Of a stretch of 47,004 nucleotides of DNA, positions 15,826 through 23,764 are shown piece after piece. The notes beneath the pieces were generated by a model that saw only the letters and a program-made list of their open reading frames with translations, made no database searches and was not told where the DNA came from. Numbering within the stretch: the first letter of the stretch is position 1; the number at the start of each line of letters is the position of its first letter. Source of the stretch: an uncultured Clostridium sp. (GTDB lineage Bacteria > Bacillota > Clostridia > Clostridiales > Clostridiaceae); the NCBI GenBank assembly GCA_900547475.1, contig URGW01000032.1, positions 1 to 47,004 of the forward strand, written 5' to 3'. The translations under genes were made by a program, and so were the position numbers.

Positions 15826-16698
15826 CTATTTTTGAATAAAATATATATTTTCTCCATCACTTTTAATACTTATATCTCCACTACTTGTATAAAATGTTTT
15901 TATTTTATATTTATCTAATAAAGAAATAAGTTTTCTATTTGGATACATAAGATAAGAGCAAGTTATAGCTGCATAGCTTGGTGAAACTGACTCTAAAAAA
16001 TTCCCTACTTCATCATTATATATTCCATGATGAGCCATTTTTAAAAAAGTGTAAGTACCAGTATCCTCTTTTATAAATTCTTTCATTCGTTCATCTTCCG
16101 CATCTGCTGCAAATAAAAATCTATATTTTCCATAATCAATTCCAACTATAATACAATAATCATTAGATTTCTCATAACTATCTTTAAGTGCTGGATATAT
16201 TGTTATTTGAGCTCCATTTATATTAGTCACAATATTATTATGAAGCAATATAGGTTGTAGATTATTTTTCTCAACAGCTTCAATATAATTTTTGTATTGA
16301 ACTGTACTTTTTTCATAATCAGCCTGAACTAAATTATTTATCTTAAAATTATCTAAAACAACAGGAGCTCCCCCAATATGATCTTTATCATTATGACTTA
16401 AAATTAAATATTCTATCTCTTCAACACCTTTAAAATGTAGGAATTCTTCTATCTTTGTGCTATTTTCATAAAATCCACAATCTATAACAATAAACTTTCC
16501 TTCAATCTCTATTAAAATAAAATCTGATTTTCCTGTACTTAATATGTCTATTTCAAAAGGGAGTTTAATTGTAACATCTGCATCTACCCACCTTTTACTA
16601 TCATTTTTAATTTTTAAAAAACTTATAATGCTACAAATCATTACTAAAATAACTATAGCCACTCTGATTTTAGCCTTTTTTATTAGAGTAGTTCCCAT
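15826..16698 (-). CDS. Membrane-anchored metallo-beta-lactamase-fold hydrolase (ComEC C-terminal-like)
   Basis: This 290-residue protein has one N-terminal membrane anchor (about residues 8-30) followed by a metallo-beta-lactamase domain. The metal motif ILSHNDKDHIGG (about 99-110) is the HxxxDH signature. A second His is seen in KMAHHGIYNDEV, and an Asp in FLFAADAEDE. This arrangement is that of the extracellular ComEC/Rec2-like hydrolase domain without the channel. Members are thought to cleave nucleic acid or phosphodiesters, but the role here is not known. ATG 16698 follows AAGTGAT by four bases and is preferred over the GTG at 16707, which lies inside that ribosome binding site. Confidence 0.83.
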   Translation of the reverse strand: MGTTLIKKAKIRVAIVILVMICSIISFLKIKNDSKRWVDADVTIKLPFEIDILSTGKSDFILIEIEGKFIVIDCGFYENSTKIEEFLHFKGVEEIEYLILSHNDKDHIGGAPVVLDNFKINNLVQADYEKSTVQYKNYIEAVEKNNLQPILLHNNIVTNINGAQITIYPALKDSYEKSNDYCIIVGIDYGKYRFLFAADAEDERMKEFIKEDTGTYTFLKMAHHGIYNDEVGNFLESVSPSYAAITCSYLMYPNRKLISLLDKYKIKTFYTSSGDISIKSDGENIYFIQK

Positions 16699-16839
16699 AT
16701 ATATCACTTCTTAATTACAATTTTTTATTTATATTATTATACTCATTAATGTATATAAGTTATACATTTAAAGAAAAATAACACTTTTAAAATTATGTTA
16801 TTTATATAATCACTTTATTTTCATATAACTGCCATAAAG

Positions 16840-16977
16840 TTGACATATTCATATAATATAATCATATTCATAAAGAACAACATAAACCAATATAATTGTG
16901 TTGTAATTAGTTAATATCATTCCCTTCACAAAAGGTATAGATTAGTTCCCCCCTATTTCTAATCTATACCTTTTTTA
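16840..16977 (+). ncRNA. Candidate small RNA with own promoter and perfect terminator
   Basis: On the plus strand TTGACA (16840-16845), a 17-base spacer and CATATT (16863-16868) could start a transcript near 16875. It would end at the perfect 15-bp hairpin AAAGGTATAGATTAG (16931-16945)/CTAATCTATACCTTT (16959-16973), followed by TTTTTT. There is no open reading frame with a ribosome binding site in it. The RNA of about 100 bases would overlap, antisense, the 3' end of the FUSC-protein mRNA. The hairpin could also serve that gene as a terminator, although the minus-strand T run is poor. Confidence 0.4.
16931..16973. terminator. Perfect 15-bp terminator hairpin overlapping the FUSC gene stop
   Basis: AAAGGTATAGATTAG pairs with CTAATCTATACCTTT around a 13-base loop. 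The T run is best on the plus strand (six T). The TAG stop of the leftward gene (16964-16966) lies inside the stem. Confidence 0.8.
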
Positions 16978-18775
16978 TTAATCCTTTTATACTATTATTA
17001 AAATCATCATATAATTCACTTAAATATTTAAATATATTTTCATTATATTTTTTCTTATAAACCATTAAAACTCTATATCCAATCTTAACTACAAACTCAT
17101 TATTTTTACCAATAAATTCAGAAATACTTTCATCACTATACTGTAAATTTCTAAAATATAGTTTTTGAGTTAAAAGAGTAATATGTATTATTAAGTCTCT
17201 TATGTAATTATCACCTTCACCCTTGCTTAAATACTCTCTACTATTATCAATCAAATATTGATCATACCTTAATATTTTTTTTACTAATTGTATTATTCCA
17301 TCTTTTAATCTATAAGGAAAAATAAATTTATTAGCTAATAAAACTACTATTACTCCTATTATTACGTAAAAAATTCTATATATTAATAACTTATTTAAAC
17401 TTACTGATAATGAAGATATACAAATAGATGCAATAGCTGCAAATAATGAAATTTTATAATATTCTTTAAATCCATATAATAAATATAATGATATAACTAG
17501 AATTAAAACAGTTATCCATTGTGTATTAAATAAATGTATTACTATACCAGTAAATAAAATTGCTATAATATTTCCTTTTATTCTTTCCCTAGTTTTTGAA
17601 ATTGTATCCTCATAATAAGGTTGCATAATTGACATTATAGTTATAATAGCCCATATAATCTTATAATACCCTAGTAATTCAGCTATAAATATAGAAAAAG
17701 TTAATGTTATTGACATTCTCATTGCAAACTTAAATCTTATTGAATATGGCACAAAATACTCTTTAAATACTACCTTTGGTTTATCTAAGTAGGTTCTTTC
17801 CCATTCTTTATAAATTCTATTTGCTTTCCTATTGTCTAGCTCCTCAGCTTCTTTAAGCTGTTCTACTATAGAAATTACTATAAGTAATATTTCATTAACT
17901 AAATATGAGCCTTTTTTATATTTTTCACTTATAAATTTACTTTTATACGTTACATCTTCCAGTTTGCACTTTTTCTTAGAATATTTTATTATTAATTCAA
18001 CTAATGATAAAAAATCTAACATTTGCTCCTTAGATATTTTCTCTTCTTCATACTGTTCATATATATTTTTTAAATATATATTTAAATATTCTATGTTTAA
18101 ATACAATTTAAATTGTATAGTTCCTAAATTAGTAGTAAGATATTTTTTATATCGTGTTATATACACCTTATATACTAAATCCATCATTATTTTAGAGCAA
18201 TTTTCTGTTAATTCTTCCTCATATTTGTGATTTATAATATTTTCAATTTGTTTTTGTATATTAAAAAAAGCGGAATTAACACTATTCCCCATTATTTCTT
18301 TGCCACTACTTCTTTTTATATGTGTTCCTAACATAATAACTAATGCTCCAAAAACTACAGCCAATAATCTATTAGGTAATTCATAAATTGAAACATTGGC
18401 ATACTGGGTAAAAACATAAAGCATTATAAATGGTTTATAAAAAGTTGAATCATATGGCGATGATACAATATAAACCAGCAAAAATATTGCAACAAAATCA
18501 ATTACAATTCCTGTCCATATATTTAATGCTGATATAAAAGCTATTAATACTATAATCAAATCTAATACTAATATTTTAACTATTCTATTAAGAGGCTTTA
18601 CATAAAAGTTTTGTCTTCCTATAACAGTAGAAGTTAATGCTATGGGAAATGCTAACATTACATTTTTACTTCCAAATAGTATCCCAACTCCTAGCATAGT
18701 TATTACTGCAACAGTTCCATTTCTAATCATTGATGTAACATTTAAATTATATTTTCCAACAAGATAATTAAGCAT
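16964..18775 (-). CDS. FUSC-family (aromatic acid exporter-like) membrane protein
   Basis: This 603-residue protein has two hydrophobic bundles, about residues 15-160 and 355-480. Each has about six membrane segments, and a soluble helical stretch follows each. The layout and the second-bundle sequence (RFKFAMRMSITLTFSIFIAE followed by YYKIIWAIITIMSIMQPYYEDT) are those of FUSC/YccS/AaeB-like proteins, which are thought to export organic acids. Substrate unknown. The ATG follows AGAGGTGAG. It is transcribed alone, and its stop codon lies within the hairpin at 16931-16973. Confidence 0.85.
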   Translation of the reverse strand: MLNYLVGKYNLNVTSMIRNGTVAVITMLGVGILFGSKNVMLAFPIALTSTVIGRQNFYVKPLNRIVKILVLDLIIVLIAFISALNIWTGIVIDFVAIFLLVYIVSSPYDSTFYKPFIMLYVFTQYANVSIYELPNRLLAVVFGALVIMLGTHIKRSSGKEIMGNSVNSAFFNIQKQIENIINHKYEEELTENCSKIMMDLVYKVYITRYKKYLTTNLGTIQFKLYLNIEYLNIYLKNIYEQYEEEKISKEQMLDFLSLVELIIKYSKKKCKLEDVTYKSKFISEKYKKGSYLVNEILLIVISIVEQLKEAEELDNRKANRIYKEWERTYLDKPKVVFKEYFVPYSIRFKFAMRMSITLTFSIFIAELLGYYKIIWAIITIMSIMQPYYEDTISKTRERIKGNIIAILFTGIVIHLFNTQWITVLILVISLYLLYGFKEYYKISLFAAIASICISSLSVSLNKLLIYRIFYVIIGVIVVLLANKFIFPYRLKDGIIQLVKKILRYDQYLIDNSREYLSKGEGDNYIRDLIIHITLLTQKLYFRNLQYSDESISEFIGKNNEFVVKIGYRVLMVYKKKYNENIFKYLSELYDDFNNSIKGLIKKV

Positions 18776-18872
18776 TTTTTCTCACCTCTAATAAAACAAT
18801 AAAATATTCTTTATTAACTTATCCTTATAAATACTTAACTATTCCTTAATATATATTATTTAAAGAAAAAAT

Positions 18873-18913
18873 AAAATGTAAAGGATACATACTGGCTATT
18901 TCCCTTACATTTT
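18873..18913 (-). terminator. Terminator of the coat-associated hypothetical gene
   Basis: AAAATGTAAAGG (18873-18884) pairs with CCCTTACATTTT (18902-18913) with one mismatch, touching the stop codon. A long T run follows on the minus strand. Confidence 0.8.
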
Positions 18914-19524
18914 TATATTTTTCTCAAATCATCAATTTGCTTTTGTAATTCTTTAATTTGTTTATTTAATAATTCTATAGATTGCTTTAATTGATATATA
19001 TCATTATTGGATTGTGTTTCATTTGACGAACTTTTACTGCTAGATTTTTTATTTTTATTTGAAGCTACATTCGTTTGGCTCTCATCACTTGAACTTGAGC
19101 AAAAGGGATTGGCCGCATTTCTATAAATAGGCTTATACATTCTCCCTGGTCCACCTTGATAATATTGTTGTTGAGCATTAAAAACTTCAATTGCTTGTCC
19201 TACTAGCTGCAACCAGTTACCAACTACATTTTGAATATTAAATGGTAAATTACCTGCCATAACATTTCCTAACAACTCTCCAATTACTAATAAAAGCTGT
19301 GGTGGAATATCTTGAAATCCACCAGGAATATCGCTACATGATTCTCTTTGACTTTTAGTCGCATTTGCATTGGAATTTCCAAATCTACAATTATTACATT
19401 CCTCATCACTTTCTTGAGAATTACTATCATCACTTTTATTACTTGTTTCCGAATTAAATGAACCAATATAATCATTAAAAATTTTTATAAAATCATTAAA
19501 GCCATTAAATTCATTTTGAGGCAT
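18913..19524 (-). CDS. Hypothetical protein, possibly spore-associated
   Basis: I cannot assign this 203-residue protein to a named family. It has a Ser/Asp/Asn-rich N-terminal part with two close cysteines (ECNNC, about residue 42) and a Pro-rich hinge (DIPGGFQDIPPQ). A central hydrophobic or amphipathic block follows (about 75-125, LLLVIGELLGNVMAGNLPFNIQNVVGNWLQLVGQAIEV), then QQQYYQGGPGRMYKP. A Ser/Lys-rich linker leads to a C-terminal coiled coil (about 172-203). There is no signal peptide. It is divergent from cotJABC, only 208 bases away, and the low-complexity cysteine-containing make-up fits a coat or exosporium protein. That is inference from context. Confidence 0.7.
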   Translation of the reverse strand: MPQNEFNGFNDFIKIFNDYIGSFNSETSNKSDDSNSQESDEECNNCRFGNSNANATKSQRESCSDIPGGFQDIPPQLLLVIGELLGNVMAGNLPFNIQNVVGNWLQLVGQAIEVFNAQQQYYQGGPGRMYKPIYRNAANPFCSSSSDESQTNVASNKNKKSSSKSSSNETQSNNDIYQLKQSIELLNKQIKELQKQIDDLRKI

Positions 19525-19670
19525 ACTTCTCTCCCAAAAAACTATTCACTATCATAATACACTTAAACTTTTTATTTTGATACAGCATAAAAATATATAC
19601 TTTAATTAAAATAATATGCTTAATCTTTAATAGTATCTAATTATTAAAATATTCCCTTAATAGCACAGTA

Positions 19671-19697
19671 ACATAACCTTAACTTTTATCATATTAT
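19671..19697 (+). promoter_or_regulatory. Candidate sporulation-sigma (sigma-E/K-like) promoter of cotJABC
   Basis: AC (19671-19672), a 17-base spacer and CATATTAT (19690-19697) resemble mother-cell sigma factor promoters (AC-N17-CATA). The expected start near 19705 gives a short leader to cotJA ATG 19733. Confidence 0.4.
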
Positions 19698-19732
19698 GTA
19701 ATAAATAAACTTTATGAAAGGATGAAATTACT

Positions 19733-19882
19733 ATGAACAACTGTGAAAAAAATGATTATGCAAAAGTTTTCATTGTTCTACAAGTATATGAAAACCTTCT
19801 AAATCCTACAACTTCATTAAAGTTAGGTACTATCTTTAAAGATTTATATAGACCCTATGGTAAACATGAGAAAAAATGCTGA
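19733..19882 (+). CDS. cotJA: Spore coat associated protein CotJA
   Basis: This 49-residue protein is the small first product of the cotJ operon. The pattern VLQVYENLLNPTTSLKLGTIFKDLYRPY is recognisably CotJA. An AAGGATG site precedes ATG 19733 by a few bases. It ends at TGA 19880-19882, 13 bases before cotJB, and the three cotJ genes follow in order. CotJA is a minor spore coat component. The family call relies on the core motif and on the intact cotJABC order. Confidence 0.88.
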   Translation: MNNCEKNDYAKVFIVLQVYENLLNPTTSLKLGTIFKDLYRPYGKHEKKC

Positions 19883-19895
19883 GGAGGGCATTATT

Positions 19896-20144
19896 ATGTG
19901 TGAAAATGACTTATTAAATGAAATAAAAAAATATCAATTTTATGCTGTAGAACTAAACCTATATCTTGATAACTTTCCAAATAACAAAAAAGCAAAAAAT
20001 GATTATAAAGTAATTTCTAAAAGGCTTGATAATTTAATAATGGATTATGAGAAAAACTTCGGTCCATTAAGAAATTTTGGTTCTGCTTACTTTGAAAATC
20101 CAGTTGCTTGGGTATCATCACCTTGGCCTTGGGAAAATTATTAA
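19896..20144 (+). CDS. cotJB: Spore coat protein CotJB
   Basis: This 82-residue protein shows the CotJB pattern LLNEIKKYQFYAVELNLYLDNFP and the end GPLRNFGSAYFENPVAWVSSPWPWE. ATG 19896 follows GAGGAGGG by about six bases. An in-frame start at 19857 would overlap cotJA and has no ribosome binding site. It is 15 bases upstream of cotJC. CotJB is a minor inner-coat component expressed in the mother cell in Bacillus; that role is assumed here. Confidence 0.93.
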   Translation: MCENDLLNEIKKYQFYAVELNLYLDNFPNNKKAKNDYKVISKRLDNLIMDYEKNFGPLRNFGSAYFENPVAWVSSPWPWENY

Positions 20145-20159
20145 GGAGGTTTATAACTT

Positions 20160-20720
20160 ATGTGGTATTATGTTAAAACTTTAGAATATCCTATTAACTT
20201 AAAATGTAATGACTTAAGAATGGCTAAATTCCTTATGTCTCAATATGGTGGACCTGATGGTGAATTAAGTGCAGCTTTAAGATATCTAAATCAAAGATAT
20301 ACTATGCCAACTGGAAAATCAAAGGCTTTATTAACCGACATAGGTACTGAAGAAATGGCCCATGTTGAAATGATAGCTACTATGATTTATCAATTAATGT
20401 CTAATGCTTCTTTAGAAGATTTGAAAAAAGCAGATTTAGCAGCTCATTATACAGACCATGGCAGAGCATTATATTATTCTGATGCACAAGGCAATCCATG
20501 GACAGCAACTTATATTCAAGCTAAAGATGATGTAATAGCTGATCTTCATGAAGATATGGCTGCTGAACAAAAAGCTAGAGCAACTTATGAATGGCTTATA
20601 AATTTAACTGATGATCATGATATTAAAGAAATTCTTAAATTCCTAAGACAAAGAGAAGTTGTTCATTTTCAAAGATTTGGTGAAGCTTTAATGAATATTC
20701 AAGATCATATTAAGTGTTAA
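20160..20720 (+). CDS. cotJC: Spore coat protein CotJC (manganese catalase-like)
   Basis: CotJC has the di-metal ferritin-like fold of manganese catalases and is a spore coat protein. At 186 residues it has the usual length. Metal-ligand stretches include GELSAALRYLNQRY (about 33-46), TEEMAHVEMIATMIYQL (about 66-82), HEDMAAEQKARATYEWL (about 128-144) and QREVVHFQRFGEAL (about 162-175). Catalase activity is possible but not shown. An AAGGAGG site precedes the ATG. The operon ends in the terminator at 20751-20780. Confidence 0.95.
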   Translation: MWYYVKTLEYPINLKCNDLRMAKFLMSQYGGPDGELSAALRYLNQRYTMPTGKSKALLTDIGTEEMAHVEMIATMIYQLMSNASLEDLKKADLAAHYTDHGRALYYSDAQGNPWTATYIQAKDDVIADLHEDMAAEQKARATYEWLINLTDDHDIKEILKFLRQREVVHFQRFGEALMNIQDHIKC

Positions 20721-20750
20721 CTTAATTTTAAATTTTACAATATAGAAATT

Positions 20751-20780
20751 AAGTAGATAAGTTTTAATGCTTATCTACTT
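20751..20780 (+). terminator. Terminator of cotJABC
   Basis: AAGTAGATAAG (20751-20761) pairs perfectly with CTTATCTACTT (20770-20780) and is followed by CTTTCTTTTTT. Confidence 0.9.
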
Positions 20781-20817
20781 CTTTCTTTTTTTACCACTAA
20801 ATTTAACTTTAATTATT

Positions 20818-22023
20818 TTAAAAATCTGATCCAGCCAAGTATCCAGTTGAAAATGCCATTTGAAGATTATACCCTCCAGTTTCAGCATCAATATCTATAA
20901 CTTCTCCTGCAAAATATAAATTTTTAATTATTTTAGATTCCATAGTTGAAGCATTAATTTCTTTTACCTTAACACCACCAGATGTAACTTGTGCAGCTTT
21001 TATAGATAAAGTTTCTCTAGCTGTAAGCTTCATCTCTTTCATATATTCTATTATTTTATTTTCATCCTCCTTCTTTAAATCACTGGCCTTAACTTCTGTT
21101 AAATCTAACATTTCAAATACTACTTTTAAAAAGTTTTGTGGTAAAATTCCCTTTAAATTATTTAAAACAGTTTTATTTGGATTACTTCTTATTATTTGAG
21201 AAATTTCATCCTTAGACTTATCTTTTAAGAAATCTAAAGTCACTTCTACTTCCCCTTCATCTAAAGCTTTGTTAACATATGAGGAAAGTTTTAAAACTGC
21301 TGGGCCTGATATTCCAAAATGAGTAAATAACATATCACCAAACTTTTCAATTCTCTTCTTTTTAAGCTTAGCAGAAACTACTACATCCTTCATAGCAACA
21401 CCCTGTAGTTTTTTCACAAATTCTTCTTTTATAACAAGTGGTATTAAAGCTGCATGTATTGGAGTTATTGTATGTCCATGCTTTTTTAATACCTCATACA
21501 TAACTCCATCAGATCCAGTGTTTGGGAAACTCTTTCCTCCTGTTGTTATTATAACCTTATCTCCTAGTATTTTTTCACCATAAGATGTTATAACTCCCTT
21601 GATAGTTTCATCTTCAACAACTAAGTCACTTATCATAGTGTTATATCTAACTTTTACTTTATTTTTTTCTAAATCATTTCTTAATAACTCTATTACCTCA
21701 TCTGCCTTATCACTTTTTGTATATACTTTTTCATCAAGCTCAACTTTATATTCAAGCCCATTATTACTAAAGTATTCTAAAAGCGAATAGTTGGAAAATG
21801 TATATAAGGCACTATATAAAAACTTCTTATTATTTACTATCTTATCGAAAAACTCCTCTATATCCCTATTATTAGTTATGTTACAACGACCTCCACCAGT
21901 AAGTCTTAGCTTCATACCAATTTCTTTATTTCTTTCTATTAATGTAACCTCATTATTTTTTGATGCACTAAGAGCTGCCATAATACCAGCAGGTCCTCCC
22001 CCAACAACTATAACTTTAGCCAA
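20818..22023 (-). CDS. BaiN/HI0933-family FAD-dependent oxidoreductase
   Basis: This 401-residue flavoprotein has an N-terminal dinucleotide-binding motif (VIVVGGGPAGIMAALSA), the family hallmark LTGGGRCNITN (about 42-52), and GKSFPNTGSDG in the middle. It ends with YFAGEVIDIDAETGGYNLQMAFSTG, the FAD-binding end of this family. Members include the bile-acid enzyme BaiN and many uncharacterised proteins, so the substrate is open. The chosen start is TTG 22023, which lies four bases after TGAGGTGAC. An ATG at 22059 upstream has no ribosome binding site. Confidence 0.9.
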   Translation of the reverse strand: MAKVIVVGGGPAGIMAALSASKNNEVTLIERNKEIGMKLRLTGGGRCNITNNRDIEEFFDKIVNNKKFLYSALYTFSNYSLLEYFSNNGLEYKVELDEKVYTKSDKADEVIELLRNDLEKNKVKVRYNTMISDLVVEDETIKGVITSYGEKILGDKVIITTGGKSFPNTGSDGVMYEVLKKHGHTITPIHAALIPLVIKEEFVKKLQGVAMKDVVVSAKLKKKRIEKFGDMLFTHFGISGPAVLKLSSYVNKALDEGEVEVTLDFLKDKSKDEISQIIRSNPNKTVLNNLKGILPQNFLKVVFEMLDLTEVKASDLKKEDENKIIEYMKEMKLTARETLSIKAAQVTSGGVKVKEINASTMESKIIKNLYFAGEVIDIDAETGGYNLQMAFSTGYLAGSDF

Positions 22024-22243
22024 ACTTGTCACCTCACTAAATTTCCTTTGTTTATTCACTAATTATATCATACTTTATATTTTTATCTTATGTGAAATTT
22101 TTTAAGAAACTGTTCATTTGATTTTAATAAACTAATCAGATATAATTTATAAAATAGGTAATACATACTGCTTTAACTATCTAATTCCATGTAGTAATTT
22201 TATTACATTATATTAAAATAATTTATTTAAAAAGGAGATAATT

Positions 22244-23473
22244 ATGGGATTAAAGAAAAAAATTTCAGCATTACTTATATGTGGTGCAATTATTTTAGGA
22301 AATGTAAGTACCCCCTACGCTGATGGTGCTAATGTAGTAACTTTAGGGACAAACCTATCTGCTGAACAAAAACAAATAGTTTTAGATTACTTTGGAGTAA
22401 AAGAAAATGAAGTAGTTATATTAGAAGTAAATAATCAAGAGGAAAGAAAGTATCTAGAAGGAGTTGCTACAGAAGCACAACTTGGTACAAGAACTTATTC
22501 TTGTGCATATGTGCAACCAGCTTCAAAAGGTAATGGCCTTAATGTTAAAACTGTAAACTTAACTTATGTTACATCTTCAATGATAGCAAGTACACTTACA
22601 ACATGTGGAATTACTGATGCAAACGTAATTGCAATGACTCCACTATCTGGAGGAGTAAGTGGTACTGGAGCTTTAACTGGAATAATGAAAGCTTTTGAAG
22701 ATGCTACTGGTGAACCACTTGATGAAACAAAAAAAGAAATTGCATCTGAAGAATTAGTTATAACTGGTGATTTAGGTGAAGATATTGGACAAGATAAAGC
22801 TACTGGTGTAATAAATGATATCAAAACAGAAATAATTAAAAATAATACTCAAGATACTATTCAAATAGCTGATACAATAAATAATGTTACTAATAATTAT
22901 AATGTTACTTTGACTCCTGAACAACAAGAGCAATTAGAAAGTCTAATGACTAAAGTTGCAGAACAAGATTATGATTATAAGGAAATGAAAGATGCTTTAA
23001 ATAGTGTTAAAGATGTTGTTAATGAAAAACTTAATGAAATTGGTGAAAAAGTACCAACAGGTTTAATTGATTCTATAAAAGAATGGTTTACTGGAATTGG
23101 TGATTGGTTTAGTGGCTTATTTAATAGTAATGATAAAGATTTAGGCATACTACAAACAACTAACGATGAACTTCTAGGTGATAATGTTGTAGTTGATGCA
23201 ACTGATAAAGATGCTATAAAGTTACCAACTGCTGAAGAAGCTCAAGGTTTCTTTAATAAAATTTGGAATTGGTTTACTAGTTTATTTAATAATGACTCTA
23301 ATACAAATGAATCTGAAAATAATGAAAATTCTATAGAAGAAGCTGATTCTCCAATTATAGAAGGCTCTGAAAATACAGATTCAACTACACAAGTTGACAC
23401 TAACTTAAATACAGATTCAACTACACAAGTTGACACTAACTTAAATACAGATGACACTATAAATTCTATATAA
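22244..23473 (+). CDS. Secreted DUF1002 protein with an apparently premature stop
   Basis: This 409-residue protein starts with a signal peptide (MGLKKKISALLICGAIILG, cleavage after about residue 26). The DUF1002 domain follows (about 30-215, with VVTLGTNLSAEQKQIVLDYF and the conserved AYVQPA and TPLSGGVSGTGALTGI). Next come a helical region and two related segments, IKEWFTGIGDWFSGLFN and FNKIWNWFTSLFN, then a Ser/Thr/Asp/Asn-rich tail with a 12-residue repeat. The function of DUF1002 is unknown. The reading frame continues past the TAA (23471-23473) for 26 codons of similar composition to 23554. The ATG follows AAAAGGAGAT. Confidence 0.87.
   Translation: MGLKKKISALLICGAIILGNVSTPYADGANVVTLGTNLSAEQKQIVLDYFGVKENEVVILEVNNQEERKYLEGVATEAQLGTRTYSCAYVQPASKGNGLNVKTVNLTYVTSSMIASTLTTCGITDANVIAMTPLSGGVSGTGALTGIMKAFEDATGEPLDETKKEIASEELVITGDLGEDIGQDKATGVINDIKTEIIKNNTQDTIQIADTINNVTNNYNVTLTPEQQEQLESLMTKVAEQDYDYKEMKDALNSVKDVVNEKLNEIGEKVPTGLIDSIKEWFTGIGDWFSGLFNSNDKDLGILQTTNDELLGDNVVVDATDKDAIKLPTAEEAQGFFNKIWNWFTSLFNNDSNTNESENNENSIEEADSPIIEGSENTDSTTQVDTNLNTDSTTQVDTNLNTDDTINSI
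23376..23454 (+). repeat. 36-base tandem repeat in the DUF1002 protein tail
   Basis: A 36-base unit beginning ACAGATTCAACTACACAAGT occurs twice in tandem with the start of a third copy. It encodes TDSTTQVDTNLN twice. The identical DNA copies suggest a recent, length-variable duplication. Confidence 0.9.
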
Positions 23474-23554
23474 GATACAAGCTCTACAGAAGAAAATACA
23501 GATTCCTCTCAAGATCAAACTAATTCACCTGATAGTGAAAATATAGATAATTAA
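23474..23554 (+). pseudogene. In-frame extension cut off from the DUF1002 gene by TAA
   Basis: Directly after TAA 23471-23473 the same frame stays open for 26 codons (DTSSTEENTDSSQDQTNSPD and six more residues) and ends at TAA 23552-23554. The composition equals that of the preceding tail. The terminator hairpin starts six bases further on, as if this second stop were the original end. A single base change in the first TAA would restore the frame. Confidence 0.65.
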
Positions 23555-23559
23555 TAATT

Positions 23560-23593
23560 AAATCTCTCTCATAATAATTCATGAGGGAGATTT
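23560..23593 (+). terminator. Terminator of the DUF1002 gene
   Basis: AAATCTCTCTCAT (23560-23572) pairs with ATGAGGGAGATTT (23581-23593) with one mismatch, followed by TT. Confidence 0.85.
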
Positions 23594-23699
23594 TTAACTA
23601 TATTTATATATTAATAATATTCTTTAGTAAATAATACATACTATAAAATCCAATTATACACTCTTAAACTAGTAACTATCATCTATGATACATAAAACA

Positions 23700-23735
23700 A
23701 AGGACTACTAACATTAAAGCTAATAGTCCTATTTT
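23700..23735 (-). terminator. Hairpin after the collagen-like gene
   Basis: AGGACTA (23701-23707) pairs with TAGTCCT (23724-23730) downstream of the collagen-like protein stop. On the minus strand the sequence continues TTTGTTTTATG. The stem is short with an imperfect interior. Confidence 0.55.
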
Positions 23736-23764
23736 ATACTATATTATCTAAATAAATAGCCTAT

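Noticed and set aside
19857..19895. Upstream start for cotJB
   Set aside because: It would overlap cotJA and has no ribosome binding site, while ATG 19896 follows GAGGAGGG.
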